A DNA stretch of 64,000 nucleotides, from assembly GCA_013285405.1 (NCBI GenBank), contig CP053446.1, positions 1,897,985 through 1,961,984 of the forward strand. The letters run 5' to 3'. Positions 1 to 8,587 of the stretch are shown piece after piece. The number at the start of each line of letters is the position of its first letter. The first letter of the stretch is position 1. The stretch comes from Ignavibacteriota bacterium (GTDB lineage Bacteria; Bacteroidota; Ignavibacteria; Ignavibacteriales; Ignavibacteriaceae). The position numbers and the translations under genes were made by a program. The notes below the pieces were generated by a model. The model was not told where the DNA came from. It saw only the letters and a list, made by a program, of their open reading frames with translations, and did not search any database.

Positions 1-1461
1 TTCTATACACTACACGCAATAGCAACAATGCTGTTTGATAGCGTTGCTTATAAAAATTTGATTGTGAACGAATTAATTCTTGACAAGAATGGTATGAAGA
101 TGTCAAAGTCAAAAGGCAACACAGTTGATCCTTTTGTCCTTTTTGAAAAGTATGGCGCTGATGCAACAAGATGGTATCTTGTAACGAATAGTCCGCCATG
201 GAGACCAACTCTTTTCGATGAAGAAGGTTTGGTTGAAGTACAAAGAAAATTTTTCGGAACGCTTTTAAATACTTATGCATTTTTCGCGTTGTATGCTAAC
301 ATAGATGGATTTGAAAATAAACAGGCGCAGGTTCCGCTTTCTAAAAGAGAAGAAATTGACAGATGGATTCTTTCGAAATTAAACTCATTAGTTGAAGCAA
401 ATATTAAACTGATGGATGAGTATGAAGTTACAAAAGCCGCAAGAGCAACTTCTGACTTCACGATTGATCATCTTTCGAACTGGTATGTAAGGAGATGCAG
501 AAGAAGATTCTGGAAATCTGAAATGAATGAAAACAAACTGGCTGCTTATCAAACATTATATGAATGTCTTGTTACAATCTCAAAATTAATTGCGCCTTTT
601 ACTCCATTTCTTGGAGAAGAATTATTCCAGAATTTAAATTCTGTCACGAAGAGTGAAAAAACCGAATCGGTACATTTAACTGATTTTCCGGTTACAGGTG
701 AGATTGATAAAGAGCTCGAACAAAAAATGGATTTGGCTCAGCACGTTGTTTATCTTGTCAGAGCAATCAGGGCAAAATCGAATTTAAAAGTGCGTCAGCC
801 TCTGAAAAAGCTCATTGTTGTTATTGAAAAGAATAAGAAAGATGCTTTGTTAAAGATGAAGGACGTAATACTCGAAGAAGTGAATATTAAAGAACTCGAA
901 ATACTTGATGACGATTCAACGTTGGTGCATAAATCAGCAAAAGCAAACTTTAAAACAATCGGACCAAAGTTTGGTAAAAATGTTAAAGCTGTCGCAGAAA
1001 AAATTAAAAACTTTACCTCCACTGAAATCAGCTTAATCGAGAAAGGTGATTCAGTTGCTGTTGAAATTAATGGTGAAAGTTTATCAGTTAGTAAAGATGA
1101 TGTTGAAATATTAAGCGAACAAATATCAGGCTGGATTGTTGAAAGTGAAACCGGCGTTACTGTTGCTGTTGATACACATCTTACACCCGAACTGATTTCA
1201 GAAGGTTTGGCGAGAGAATTCGTTAACAGAATTCAGAATATGAGGAAAGATGCCGGTTTCCAGGTTACAGATAAAATCAATATTGCATTTTCAGGAAATT
1301 CTGATTTTAAAACTGCAATTAATTCTTTTACAAAATACATTGCAGTTGAAACGCTGGCAGAAAAAATAGAAACCAAAGTCGAGTTCAACGGCGGCTTTGT
1401 TCAGGATTGGAAAATCGGTGAGGACGAAATAAAAATTAAAATAGAAAAAGTAAGTATTTAA
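1..1461 (+). CDS. ileS: Isoleucyl-tRNA synthetase, C-terminal part (5' end outside window)
   Basis: Class I aminoacyl-tRNA synthetase that charges tRNA-Ile in the cytoplasm. The reading frame is open from base 1 upstream of the first ATG at 28, so the gene starts before the window and only about 486 C-terminal residues are seen. The KMSKS adenylate-binding loop lies at bases 97-111 inside KMSKSKGN. It is followed by the anticodon-binding helical domain (DRWILSKLNSLV, LSNWYVRRCRRRFWK), which is typical of IleRS rather than ValRS or LeuRS. A C-terminal DUF5915-like extension follows. The next gene begins 18 nt after the stop, suggesting co-transcription with the dksA-like and lspA genes. Confidence 0.95.
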   Translation, partial: FYTLHAIATMLFDSVAYKNLIVNELILDKNGMKMSKSKGNTVDPFVLFEKYGADATRWYLVTNSPPWRPTLFDEEGLVEVQRKFFGTLLNTYAFFALYANIDGFENKQAQVPLSKREEIDRWILSKLNSLVEANIKLMDEYEVTKAARATSDFTIDHLSNWYVRRCRRRFWKSEMNENKLAAYQTLYECLVTISKLIAPFTPFLGEELFQNLNSVTKSEKTESVHLTDFPVTGEIDKELEQKMDLAQHVVYLVRAIRAKSNLKVRQPLKKLIVVIEKNKKDALLKMKDVILEEVNIKELEILDDDSTLVHKSAKANFKTIGPKFGKNVKAVAEKIKNFTSTEISLIEKGDSVAVEINGESLSVSKDDVEILSEQISGWIVESETGVTVAVDTHLTPELISEGLAREFVNRIQNMRKDAGFQVTDKINIAFSGNSDFKTAINSFTKYIAVETLAEKIETKVEFNGGFVQDWKIGEDEIKIKIEKVSI

Positions 1462-1479
1462 TAACAGGAGTAAATCACT

Positions 1480-2163
1480 ATGGCTAAAAAAGTCGTTAAA
1501 AAAACAGTCAAGAAGTCGGCTGCTAAAAAACATACAGTAAAAAAAGCTGCTGCCAAAAAAGTTCAAAAGAAAGTTGTTGCTAAAAAAACCGTTAAGAAAG
1601 CGGGAAATAAAAACACGGCTGCTAAAAAAGAAACCAGACCAATTCGGAAAGCTGTAAAAGCAATATCAACCAGGAAAATAAAATCGGCAAAAGTTCCGGT
1701 TGAAGTTAAATTCGAGGATATTGTTGAATCCAGGAACAAAGCTATTGCCAAAATTAAAGGTTACGGTAAAAGAGATCTTGAACATTTCAGACAGATCATA
1801 ATGGAGAAGCGGGATGAAATAATCGAACAGCTTCAAAATTTAAAAGAACAAATGCTTGATCCTACAACCGGTGAATATATTAATGAGAATTCTCCCTATT
1901 CACTTCACATGGCTGAACAGGGAACTGATGCAATGGAAAGAGAAAAAACTTTTCTTTATGCTCAAAGAGAAAATAAATTCCTCGGATATCTTGAAGATGC
2001 ACTGAAGAGAATAGATGCCGGAACTTATGGGATTTGTATCGAATGTATTGATGAACCGCAGCATCTTTGCGAAACTTGTCCGTTGATACCAAAAGAGAGA
2101 CTCGAGGCTGTTCCACATAGTCAGCATTGCTTGCCGATAAAGCAAAGACAAGAAAAGAAATAA
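1480..2163 (+). CDS. TraR/DksA-family zinc-finger protein with lysine-rich N-terminal tail
   Basis: A 227-residue protein. About the first 70 residues are Lys/Ala-rich repeats (KK, AAKK) like a histone-H1 or HU tail. They are followed by a coiled-coil region (RQIIMEKRDEIIEQLQNLKEQM) and a DksA-type C4 zinc finger with the RLEAVPHSQHC signature. DksA proteins bind the RNA polymerase secondary channel and adjust transcription. Cysteines are at 186, 189, 197, 200 and 217. The CxxC pair at 197/200 sits in an insertion, and the usual second CxxC near 217 has only one Cys, so zinc ligation may be rearranged. The start has the RBS aacaggag. The basic tail suggests DNA or RNA binding (inference). Confidence 0.85.
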   Translation: MAKKVVKKTVKKSAAKKHTVKKAAAKKVQKKVVAKKTVKKAGNKNTAAKKETRPIRKAVKAISTRKIKSAKVPVEVKFEDIVESRNKAIAKIKGYGKRDLEHFRQIIMEKRDEIIEQLQNLKEQMLDPTTGEYINENSPYSLHMAEQGTDAMEREKTFLYAQRENKFLGYLEDALKRIDAGTYGICIECIDEPQHLCETCPLIPKERLEAVPHSQHCLPIKQRQEKK

Positions 2164-2196
2164 ATTACGTGTTCAGCAGAAAGCAGAAGTGTAATA

Positions 2197-2790
2197 TTGA
2201 AAATTCTTTTTCTTCCTTTATTTATTTTTCTGGTGGATCAGGCTGCTAAAATATCAGTCCGTGGTTTGCATTTACCCTGGTTAGGTATAAATTATAGTGG
2301 ATTGAACCCGGGTCAAACTAAACCAGTGATAAAAGATGTTTTTCATATTACACTCATTGAAAATCCTGGAATCGCTTTCGGGATTGATCCGGGTGAGCCA
2401 TTGCGTGATGTAATATTGGTCATCACAATCCTCACCTGTATCGGCTTCTTCGCATACCTGGTATTTGTGAAAAATCCGGATTGGAAAGTACAGGTTTCCG
2501 TTGCACTTATTCTTGGTGGTGCAGCAGGAAATTTATTCGATAGAATATTCTACGGAATTTTCTATGGCTACGCACCATTGTTCCAGGGAAATGTAGTTGA
2601 CTTTCTGGATATAAAATTCTTCAGGATTTTTATCTTTGATAATATACACGGCAATTATGTTTTCAACTTTGCAGACATCTGTATTTTATCAGGAGTTGTC
2701 CTGCTCATTTTTGTCATATTAACCAGGAAGAGTCATAAACCACAGGAATTAATTCCAAATCTTGTTGAAGATGGAGAAGAAAAAGTTTGA
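2197..2790 (+). CDS. lspA: Lipoprotein signal peptidase (first of two tandem copies)
   Basis: Prolipoprotein signal peptidase II, an integral inner-membrane aspartyl protease that cleaves lipoprotein signal peptides before the lipidated cysteine. The 197 residues contain four hydrophobic segments and the family motifs DQAAK (residue 14), NPGIAFG (56-62), GNLFDR (111-116), VVDFLD with the likely catalytic Asp135, and FNFADI with Asp160. The start is a TTG, chosen because no ATG lies upstream in frame and the protein begins cleanly at the first membrane segment. The family is usually about 160 residues; an inserted stretch at 25-45 and a longer tail account for the extra length. The stop overlaps the start of the second copy. 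Confidence 0.93.
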   Translation: MKILFLPLFIFLVDQAAKISVRGLHLPWLGINYSGLNPGQTKPVIKDVFHITLIENPGIAFGIDPGEPLRDVILVITILTCIGFFAYLVFVKNPDWKVQVSVALILGGAAGNLFDRIFYGIFYGYAPLFQGNVVDFLDIKFFRIFIFDNIHGNYVFNFADICILSGVVLLIFVILTRKSHKPQELIPNLVEDGEEKV

Positions 2791-3476
2791 GAGTATTATA
2801 TCTTACATTTGCTGTTATTTTTTTTGATCAGCTTTCTAAATTTTATGTAAAGGGAATTTCCATTCCTTCTCTAAACATTAATTTTGAAGGAATGTATTTT
2901 GGCGAATCTATTTCAGTGATTGGAGATTTTTTCAGGATAACTTTCACCGAAAATCCCGGAATGGCATTTGGTTTTGACCCCGGTTCCGATTTTAAATTGT
3001 TCATTTCAGTTTTTTCATTGGTTGCAAGTGTTGCTTTGCTGATTTATCTATATTCCATTCGAAAAAAATCACTCAGTCTTAAAATTGCAATTGCGCTTAT
3101 ACTTGGCGGTGCAGTTGGAAATGTTATTGACCGGATGTTTTATGGAATGATTTACGATTATGCACCGTTGTTCTACGGAAAAGTGGTTGACTTTTTTGAT
3201 TTTGATTTCTTCAACTTCTCTATTTTTGGACGCAGTTATGACCGCTGGCCAATCTTCAATATCGCTGATGCTGCGGTTTCAATAGGAGTTTTAATTCTTC
3301 TGGTTTTTTATAAACATCATGAAGAAGAAGACAAAAAACTTAGAGAGCCTTCCGGTAGTGTTAACGCTGAAATGAATACTGGCATTGATGTTTCAGATAA
3401 AGAGTTATCACCAAAAAATATGAATGGTAATTTGCAAGATGACGAAGCTGATAAAGGAAAAGAAATATCGCTTTGA
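2787..3476 (+). CDS. lspA: Lipoprotein signal peptidase paralogue (second tandem copy)
   Basis: A second signal peptidase II, 229 residues, starting at a TTG that overlaps the TGA of the first copy (TTGA), so translation is probably coupled. Motifs match the neighbour: DQLSK, NPGMAFG, GNVIDR, VVDFFD with Asp135 and FNIAD with Asp161. Both catalytic aspartates are kept, so it should be active. It differs in a C-terminal hydrophilic tail of about 50 residues rich in Glu, Asp and Lys, predicted to hang in the cytoplasm. The two copies are clearly homologous but diverged, which argues for an old duplication with possible substrate division rather than a recent repeat. Confidence 0.9.
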   Translation: MRVLYLTFAVIFFDQLSKFYVKGISIPSLNINFEGMYFGESISVIGDFFRITFTENPGMAFGFDPGSDFKLFISVFSLVASVALLIYLYSIRKKSLSLKIAIALILGGAVGNVIDRMFYGMIYDYAPLFYGKVVDFFDFDFFNFSIFGRSYDRWPIFNIADAAVSIGVLILLVFYKHHEEEDKKLREPSGSVNAEMNTGIDVSDKELSPKNMNGNLQDDEADKGKEISL

Positions 3477-4413
3477 AATTCCTGAGGGAAAAAAGAAAGA
3501 AAGAATAGATGTCTTTCTTGCAAACTCAATTGAAAATGCAACCCGTTCTAAAGTTCAAAAACTGATTGATGCAAATCTTGTAACAGTCAACGGAATTATT
3601 GTCAAATCAAATTACCAGATTAAACCATTTGATATAATCGAAGCAGTTCATCCGATAACTCCCCGTCCCGAAGAAACCGAACCCGAAGATATTCCACTTA
3701 ACATAGTTTATGAAGATGACTATTTACTCGTCATAAATAAATCTGCGGGAATGGTTGCTCATCCTGCTTATGCAAATTACACCGGAACATTGGTAAACGC
3801 ACTTCTTCATCATACAAAAAAACTTAGTGGTTTAAATGATCCGGGCAGGCCTGGAATAATTCATCGGCTGGATAAAGATACAAGCGGACTTTTAGTTGTT
3901 GCCAAAGATGATTTCACTCACGCAAAAATTGCTGAACAATTCAGCAAACGAACTGTTGATCGTGAATATCATGCAATATGCTGGGGAAAATTTAAAGAGA
4001 AGAAAGGCGAAATTAATTTTAATATTGTACGGAGTAAAAAAGACAGGAAAAAATTTTCGGTAAGTGAGAATGAAGGAAGGACAGCTTTAACTTTATACGA
4101 AGTTATCGAAGAGTTTGAATTTACATCCTATCTGAAAATAAATCTTAAAACAGGAAGAACTCATCAAATCAGAGTTCATTTATCAGGAATTGGTAAACCG
4201 GTTTTTGGCGACCCGACTTACGGAGGACGACAGGTTGTGTATGGTTCCGAACTTCCAAAGATCAAAGCAAGAGTTCATAATCTTTTAGAAATAATACCTC
4301 GGCAAGCATTGCACGCAAAAACTATTGGCTTTTATCATCCGGTGAAAAAAGAAAAAATGTTTTTTGATTCCGAACTTCCGGATGATATGAAATTGCTGAT
4401 AAAAAATTTATAA
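3439..4413 (+). CDS. rluD: RluA/RluD-family 23S rRNA pseudouridine synthase
   Basis: Converts specific uridines in rRNA to pseudouridine. An N-terminal S4 RNA-binding domain (residues about 10-70: ERIDVFLAN, SRSKVQKLI-like) precedes the catalytic domain. The latter has the signature HRLDKDTSG, with catalytic Asp at residue 145 counting from the ATG at 3439, then GRTHQIRVH and GDPTYGG. The open frame extends to an ATG at 3424; 3439 is preferred because it gives a normal family length. Either way the start lies inside the 3' end of the second lspA gene, so the gene is the last member of the ileS-dksA-lspA-lspA-rluD run. The exact target base (RluD or another RluA-type) cannot be told from sequence alone. 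Confidence 0.9.
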   Translation: MTKLIKEKKYRFEIPEGKKKERIDVFLANSIENATRSKVQKLIDANLVTVNGIIVKSNYQIKPFDIIEAVHPITPRPEETEPEDIPLNIVYEDDYLLVINKSAGMVAHPAYANYTGTLVNALLHHTKKLSGLNDPGRPGIIHRLDKDTSGLLVVAKDDFTHAKIAEQFSKRTVDREYHAICWGKFKEKKGEINFNIVRSKKDRKKFSVSENEGRTALTLYEVIEEFEFTSYLKINLKTGRTHQIRVHLSGIGKPVFGDPTYGGRQVVYGSELPKIKARVHNLLEIIPRQALHAKTIGFYHPVKKEKMFFDSELPDDMKLLIKNL

Positions 4414-4800
<387 letters not shown>

Positions 4801-6567
4801 ATGCGTTTGAAAATAGTTTTTTGTCTGTTGTTTTTAGTTAGTAGTGTTTCTCTTGCACAAGAGTATAAACCTTATAACACATTTAACAAAGAAGCTGAGT
4901 TACAAAGGTTTGTTGCACAAGGCGGCAAGGTTGAAGAAATTTCTCCGAATATTTACAGGCTAACAAACATAATTGGAGAAAGCAGGACTTTTTATCTTGG
5001 CAGCAAAGAAGATGTTAACGGAAGTATGGAGTATGTTGACACAACCATCTTAAACATTTGGGAAATTGATACAATAAAGTTTAACAATATGTTTAGATTC
5101 TGGCAGAAAGTTGAGGTTGCAAACTCTTGGTGGACATCATTACCAACAGCAGATTTAAACAATAATAATCGACCTGAGTTATACGGTTATACAGATATAA
5201 TTTACCCTAACTTGATAGGACCGGTAAAAATATTTGAGCGAAATTTGAATGGTAATTATGAAAATATATTCTCATACGATTTTAATACTTCTAAAGTAGA
5301 TGGAATTACTGATATAAATAGAGATGGTATAAAAGAAATGATCATTTTATCAATAATAGATGAAGACTCTACTTTATACTATCACCCTATTTTTAAAAGT
5401 GATACGGTCAACTCATTACCTTCAACATTTGATCTCTTCTTAAATATTGATAGCTTGGATTTTCCATTTGACCTTTACCAAATATACAATATGGTTTTTG
5501 GAGATTGGAATAACAATGGTAAAACCGAGTGTGCTTTTACTACTATAGGTACATGGGATACTACAATGTGTATGATAGCTGAATACAATGACAGCATCAA
5601 TAATTTTGAAAAGACATTTCAATTCTCGTCCATTTATGAAAGCGATTTATCTGGCTTTGCCATTAATGATTTTGATCAGGACGAAAAAACAGAACTAGTC
5701 ATTAGTTCAGGTCCCGGAAATGTATTTGTAATTGAGAACATTAGCGAGAATCAATATTCGATTATCAATCAATTTCCATTCCCCATTCACAATACTTATA
5801 TGCAAACAGTCACAAACGATATTGACGAAAACGGAAAACCAGAATTCTGGATTGGAGGACAGGATTACGTGAATGGAATAACTGTATTCCAGTGTTATGA
5901 GTTTGATGGAGACAATAATTATCAAGTAGTTGCATATATAGAACTAAGGTATCTCGTATCATTGTTTAATGAATACATTCAGGCAGTAGATATAGATGAT
6001 GACAAGAAGGAAGAATTAATAATATCAATCGGTAATGTTATTCTGATTTTAAAGTTTGGAGGTTTTCCAAACAATCATCAATATAAACTTTGGTATGCAA
6101 AGCTCGGAGAATCAACGCAGCCCGGCGCTCAATTCTATCCTGTTTCTATTGCAGATCTTGATGGTGACAGTAAGAAGGATTTGTTAATTCCAATGGAGAA
6201 ATACACTTCCTGGATAACTTATGCCTTTAGTTACATCCTACGAAGCGATGGTACATCAAGCATAGAATTTTCTGAATCTAATAAATTCTTTTTAGAAGAG
6301 TACATAAAAAGTTATCCGGTTCCTTTCAATTCTTATTCATCAATCAGATTTGCTATCTCAGATGAAAGTCTAGTCAAGATCAAAGTTTATAGTGCATTAG
6401 GGAAAGAAATAAAAACACTGTTAGAAGAACAACTTTCTCCTGGGGAATATGATATTCACTGGGAAGCAAAAGACAAATATGGTAAGCCGCTTACAAGCGG
6501 AATTTACTTTATTAGTCTCCAGACAAAAAATGTCGTTAAGACAATTAAAACAATACTTTTAAAATAA
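4801..6567 (+). CDS. Secreted FG-GAP/VCBS-repeat protein with T9SS-type sorting domain
   Basis: A 588-residue exported protein of unknown substrate. A signal peptide (MRLKIVFCLLFLVSSVSLAQ) is followed by about seven Asp/Asn-rich motifs of the FG-GAP/VCBS type, such as DLNNNNRPEL, DINRDGIKEM, DWNNNGKTEC, DFDQDEKTEL, DIDENGKPEF, DIDDDKKEEL and DLDGDSKKDL. These suggest a calcium-binding beta-propeller of seven blades. The last 85 residues resemble a type IX secretion sorting domain (YPVPFNSYSSIRF, then LTSGIYFI and a basic TILLK end). It is probably delivered to the cell surface or medium. The next gene starts 12 nt downstream and also has a sorting domain, so the two are likely co-transcribed. 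Confidence 0.82.
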   Translation: MRLKIVFCLLFLVSSVSLAQEYKPYNTFNKEAELQRFVAQGGKVEEISPNIYRLTNIIGESRTFYLGSKEDVNGSMEYVDTTILNIWEIDTIKFNNMFRFWQKVEVANSWWTSLPTADLNNNNRPELYGYTDIIYPNLIGPVKIFERNLNGNYENIFSYDFNTSKVDGITDINRDGIKEMIILSIIDEDSTLYYHPIFKSDTVNSLPSTFDLFLNIDSLDFPFDLYQIYNMVFGDWNNNGKTECAFTTIGTWDTTMCMIAEYNDSINNFEKTFQFSSIYESDLSGFAINDFDQDEKTELVISSGPGNVFVIENISENQYSIINQFPFPIHNTYMQTVTNDIDENGKPEFWIGGQDYVNGITVFQCYEFDGDNNYQVVAYIELRYLVSLFNEYIQAVDIDDDKKEELIISIGNVILILKFGGFPNNHQYKLWYAKLGESTQPGAQFYPVSIADLDGDSKKDLLIPMEKYTSWITYAFSYILRSDGTSSIEFSESNKFFLEEYIKSYPVPFNSYSSIRFAISDESLVKIKVYSALGKEIKTLLEEQLSPGEYDIHWEAKDKYGKPLTSGIYFISLQTKNVVKTIKTILLK

Positions 6568-6579
6568 GGAGATAGAAAA

Positions 6580-8451
6580 ATGTTTAATAAAATTAAATCC
6601 TTTTCTGTGGGGAAATGCATTTTATTCCTTTTTATATTGTGTTTTTCGTCAGTCATTATTGCACAAACCTCGAACTGGACAAACGTTAAAGAGACAAACA
6701 TAAATGTTGCTAATGCAAATCCTGCTGGTGTTGATATTTTCACCAACAGGTACGGCAATCATATAATAGTACAGGAAAGTAATATTTTGAAATACTACCA
6801 GATGGATGTAAATGGTTATTCAAATCCAACATTATTTCCAAGAACAATTGAAAGTTCCGCAGTTGTTTCTCCAAGTATTTCCGGAGATGATAATAACATT
6901 TACATTGTTTACGGCGTTGGAAGTCAAATAAGAATTAAAAGAAGTATAAACGGTGGTTTAACATGGAGTTTGTGGACAACTTTAGATTTATTAACGCCCG
7001 TTCCCGTTTTGGGTTTGGAATCAGTTATTTCAAGTGGAAAAATTCACATTACTTATCTTGAATCAGGGATAGTTAGATATAAATACCGCAGCTTAACAGA
7101 GGGAGGTTGGTCGCCAGCAAAGGAAGTTTCCAACGGGGAAACTGGTAACGTACCTAGAATAACTGCATATAAGAGTGATCAAATGAATCATGTTTATTTT
7201 ATGTATAGTAAATTTAATGGGGTTGATCTTGATTGCAAATGGAGAAGATATAATGTTAATAATGATAATTGGGACACACAACTTTATGCAGCACCTATTT
7301 CAAATGACTATATTGATAACTTTGTAGGTATTAGAGCAGATAATTCGAATGTTGTTATTTATTATCAATGGCATGAGACTAATCCTTCTTGGCAATATTA
7401 TTTTAGGTGGGCAATAATGGACTTAAATAATAATTGGATAGACTATGGTTATGCAGATTTAAGTACTGAAAACTACAGAATGTACTCAACTCAAACTGTC
7501 GATAATAAAACTCATACTGCATTATATTTTGAAACACTCGGCGAAGAATACTCAGATATAGGTTTATGGAGATCATATATGGCAGATCCTGTATATCCCA
7601 CAGAACAATTCTATGAATATCAATTACCTCAAATTGATGTGATAAAGCATTTGAATTTGTCTTCAGCTGGTAATGAGGTGCACGTAATCTGGAAAGATCC
7701 ATATGGTAGTAATGGAGGAAATAATCTCAGATATAAATATGATGATCAAGTACCACTAGCACCAACAGGATTAGCAGTTAATCCATATCAGTATGGAAAC
7801 AGGATTTGTGCAAAACTAACCTGGCAATTAAATAACGAACCTGATGTATTTGTAAAGACATACAATGCTTATCAAGTTGAACGCAGAATAAAGTTTCTGG
7901 ATAATCCCTGGGGACCTTGGACAGTTGTTTATTCACCTGGCGGTAGTATATCTCAGTTCATAGATTCAGAAGTTCAAGGTGCTGGTTCCGGAGAGAGTTA
8001 TTTTGCTGAATACAGAATGAGAGCTTTAGATAATAACAATCATTATTCAGCTTATTCCTCGACTGTAATGATCGAATTTTTGAAATTCATACATAACTCT
8101 CCTGGGAATAGTGGTTCGAATGCAACAAACAAAATTAACAACTCTGGTTCTGCAGAGTTAAGTTACAACTATGAGCTTAGCCAGAACTATCCCAATCCTT
8201 TCAACCCAACAACAACAATAAGTTACTCTATACAAAATGCAGGAGAAGTGTCGCTGAAAGTATATGATATGCTCGGAACAGAAGTAGCTTCATTGGTTAA
8301 TGAAAATCAAGAAGCAGGAAATTATTCTCTTACTTTCAACGCAGCAGAACTTCCAAGCCGATCAGGCTCGGCATTAACAAGTGGAATTTATTTCTACACA
8401 TTAACTTCAGGAAACTTTATGGAGACGAAGAAATTAATTTTGCTCAAATAA
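6580..8451 (+). CDS. Secreted protein with T9SS type A sorting domain
   Basis: A 623-residue exported protein. An N-terminal hydrophobic signal (CILFLFILCFSSVIIAQ) follows a short basic lead. The middle (about 60-380) looks like a sialidase-type beta-propeller with Trp-rich repeats (INGGLTWSLW, GGWSPAKEV), and 390-500 resembles a fibronectin-III-like module (APTGLAVNP). The C-terminus is a clear sorting domain: QNYPNPFNPTTTISY, then GIYFYTL and KKLILLK. A segment PSRSGSAL interrupts the usual spacing just before TSGIYFY and its DNA contains an inverted repeat (8357-8372). The RBS aaggag precedes the ATG. Substrate and role are not recognisable. Confidence 0.8.
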   Translation: MFNKIKSFSVGKCILFLFILCFSSVIIAQTSNWTNVKETNINVANANPAGVDIFTNRYGNHIIVQESNILKYYQMDVNGYSNPTLFPRTIESSAVVSPSISGDDNNIYIVYGVGSQIRIKRSINGGLTWSLWTTLDLLTPVPVLGLESVISSGKIHITYLESGIVRYKYRSLTEGGWSPAKEVSNGETGNVPRITAYKSDQMNHVYFMYSKFNGVDLDCKWRRYNVNNDNWDTQLYAAPISNDYIDNFVGIRADNSNVVIYYQWHETNPSWQYYFRWAIMDLNNNWIDYGYADLSTENYRMYSTQTVDNKTHTALYFETLGEEYSDIGLWRSYMADPVYPTEQFYEYQLPQIDVIKHLNLSSAGNEVHVIWKDPYGSNGGNNLRYKYDDQVPLAPTGLAVNPYQYGNRICAKLTWQLNNEPDVFVKTYNAYQVERRIKFLDNPWGPWTVVYSPGGSISQFIDSEVQGAGSGESYFAEYRMRALDNNNHYSAYSSTVMIEFLKFIHNSPGNSGSNATNKINNSGSAELSYNYELSQNYPNPFNPTTTISYSIQNAGEVSLKVYDMLGTEVASLVNENQEAGNYSLTFNAAELPSRSGSALTSGIYFYTLTSGNFMETKKLILLK

Positions 8452-8460
8452 TCTTATTAA

Positions 8461-8490
8461 AAATGAAGCCAGTTAATCTGGCTTCATTTT
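8461..8490 (+). terminator. Rho-independent terminator after the secreted-protein pair
   Basis: A perfect 12-bp stem (AAATGAAGCCAG / CTGGCTTCATTT) with a 5-nt loop begins 10 nt after the stop codon. The 3' arm ends in a short T run. Confidence 0.85.
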
Positions 8491-8587
8491 GTAACAACCA
8501 CTTTTCAACTTTGTTACAAATCAATCATTAAAATCTTTTCCTATTTCGTTATATTTTAAAGCAAATTAATTCTTTATTACTACTTTA

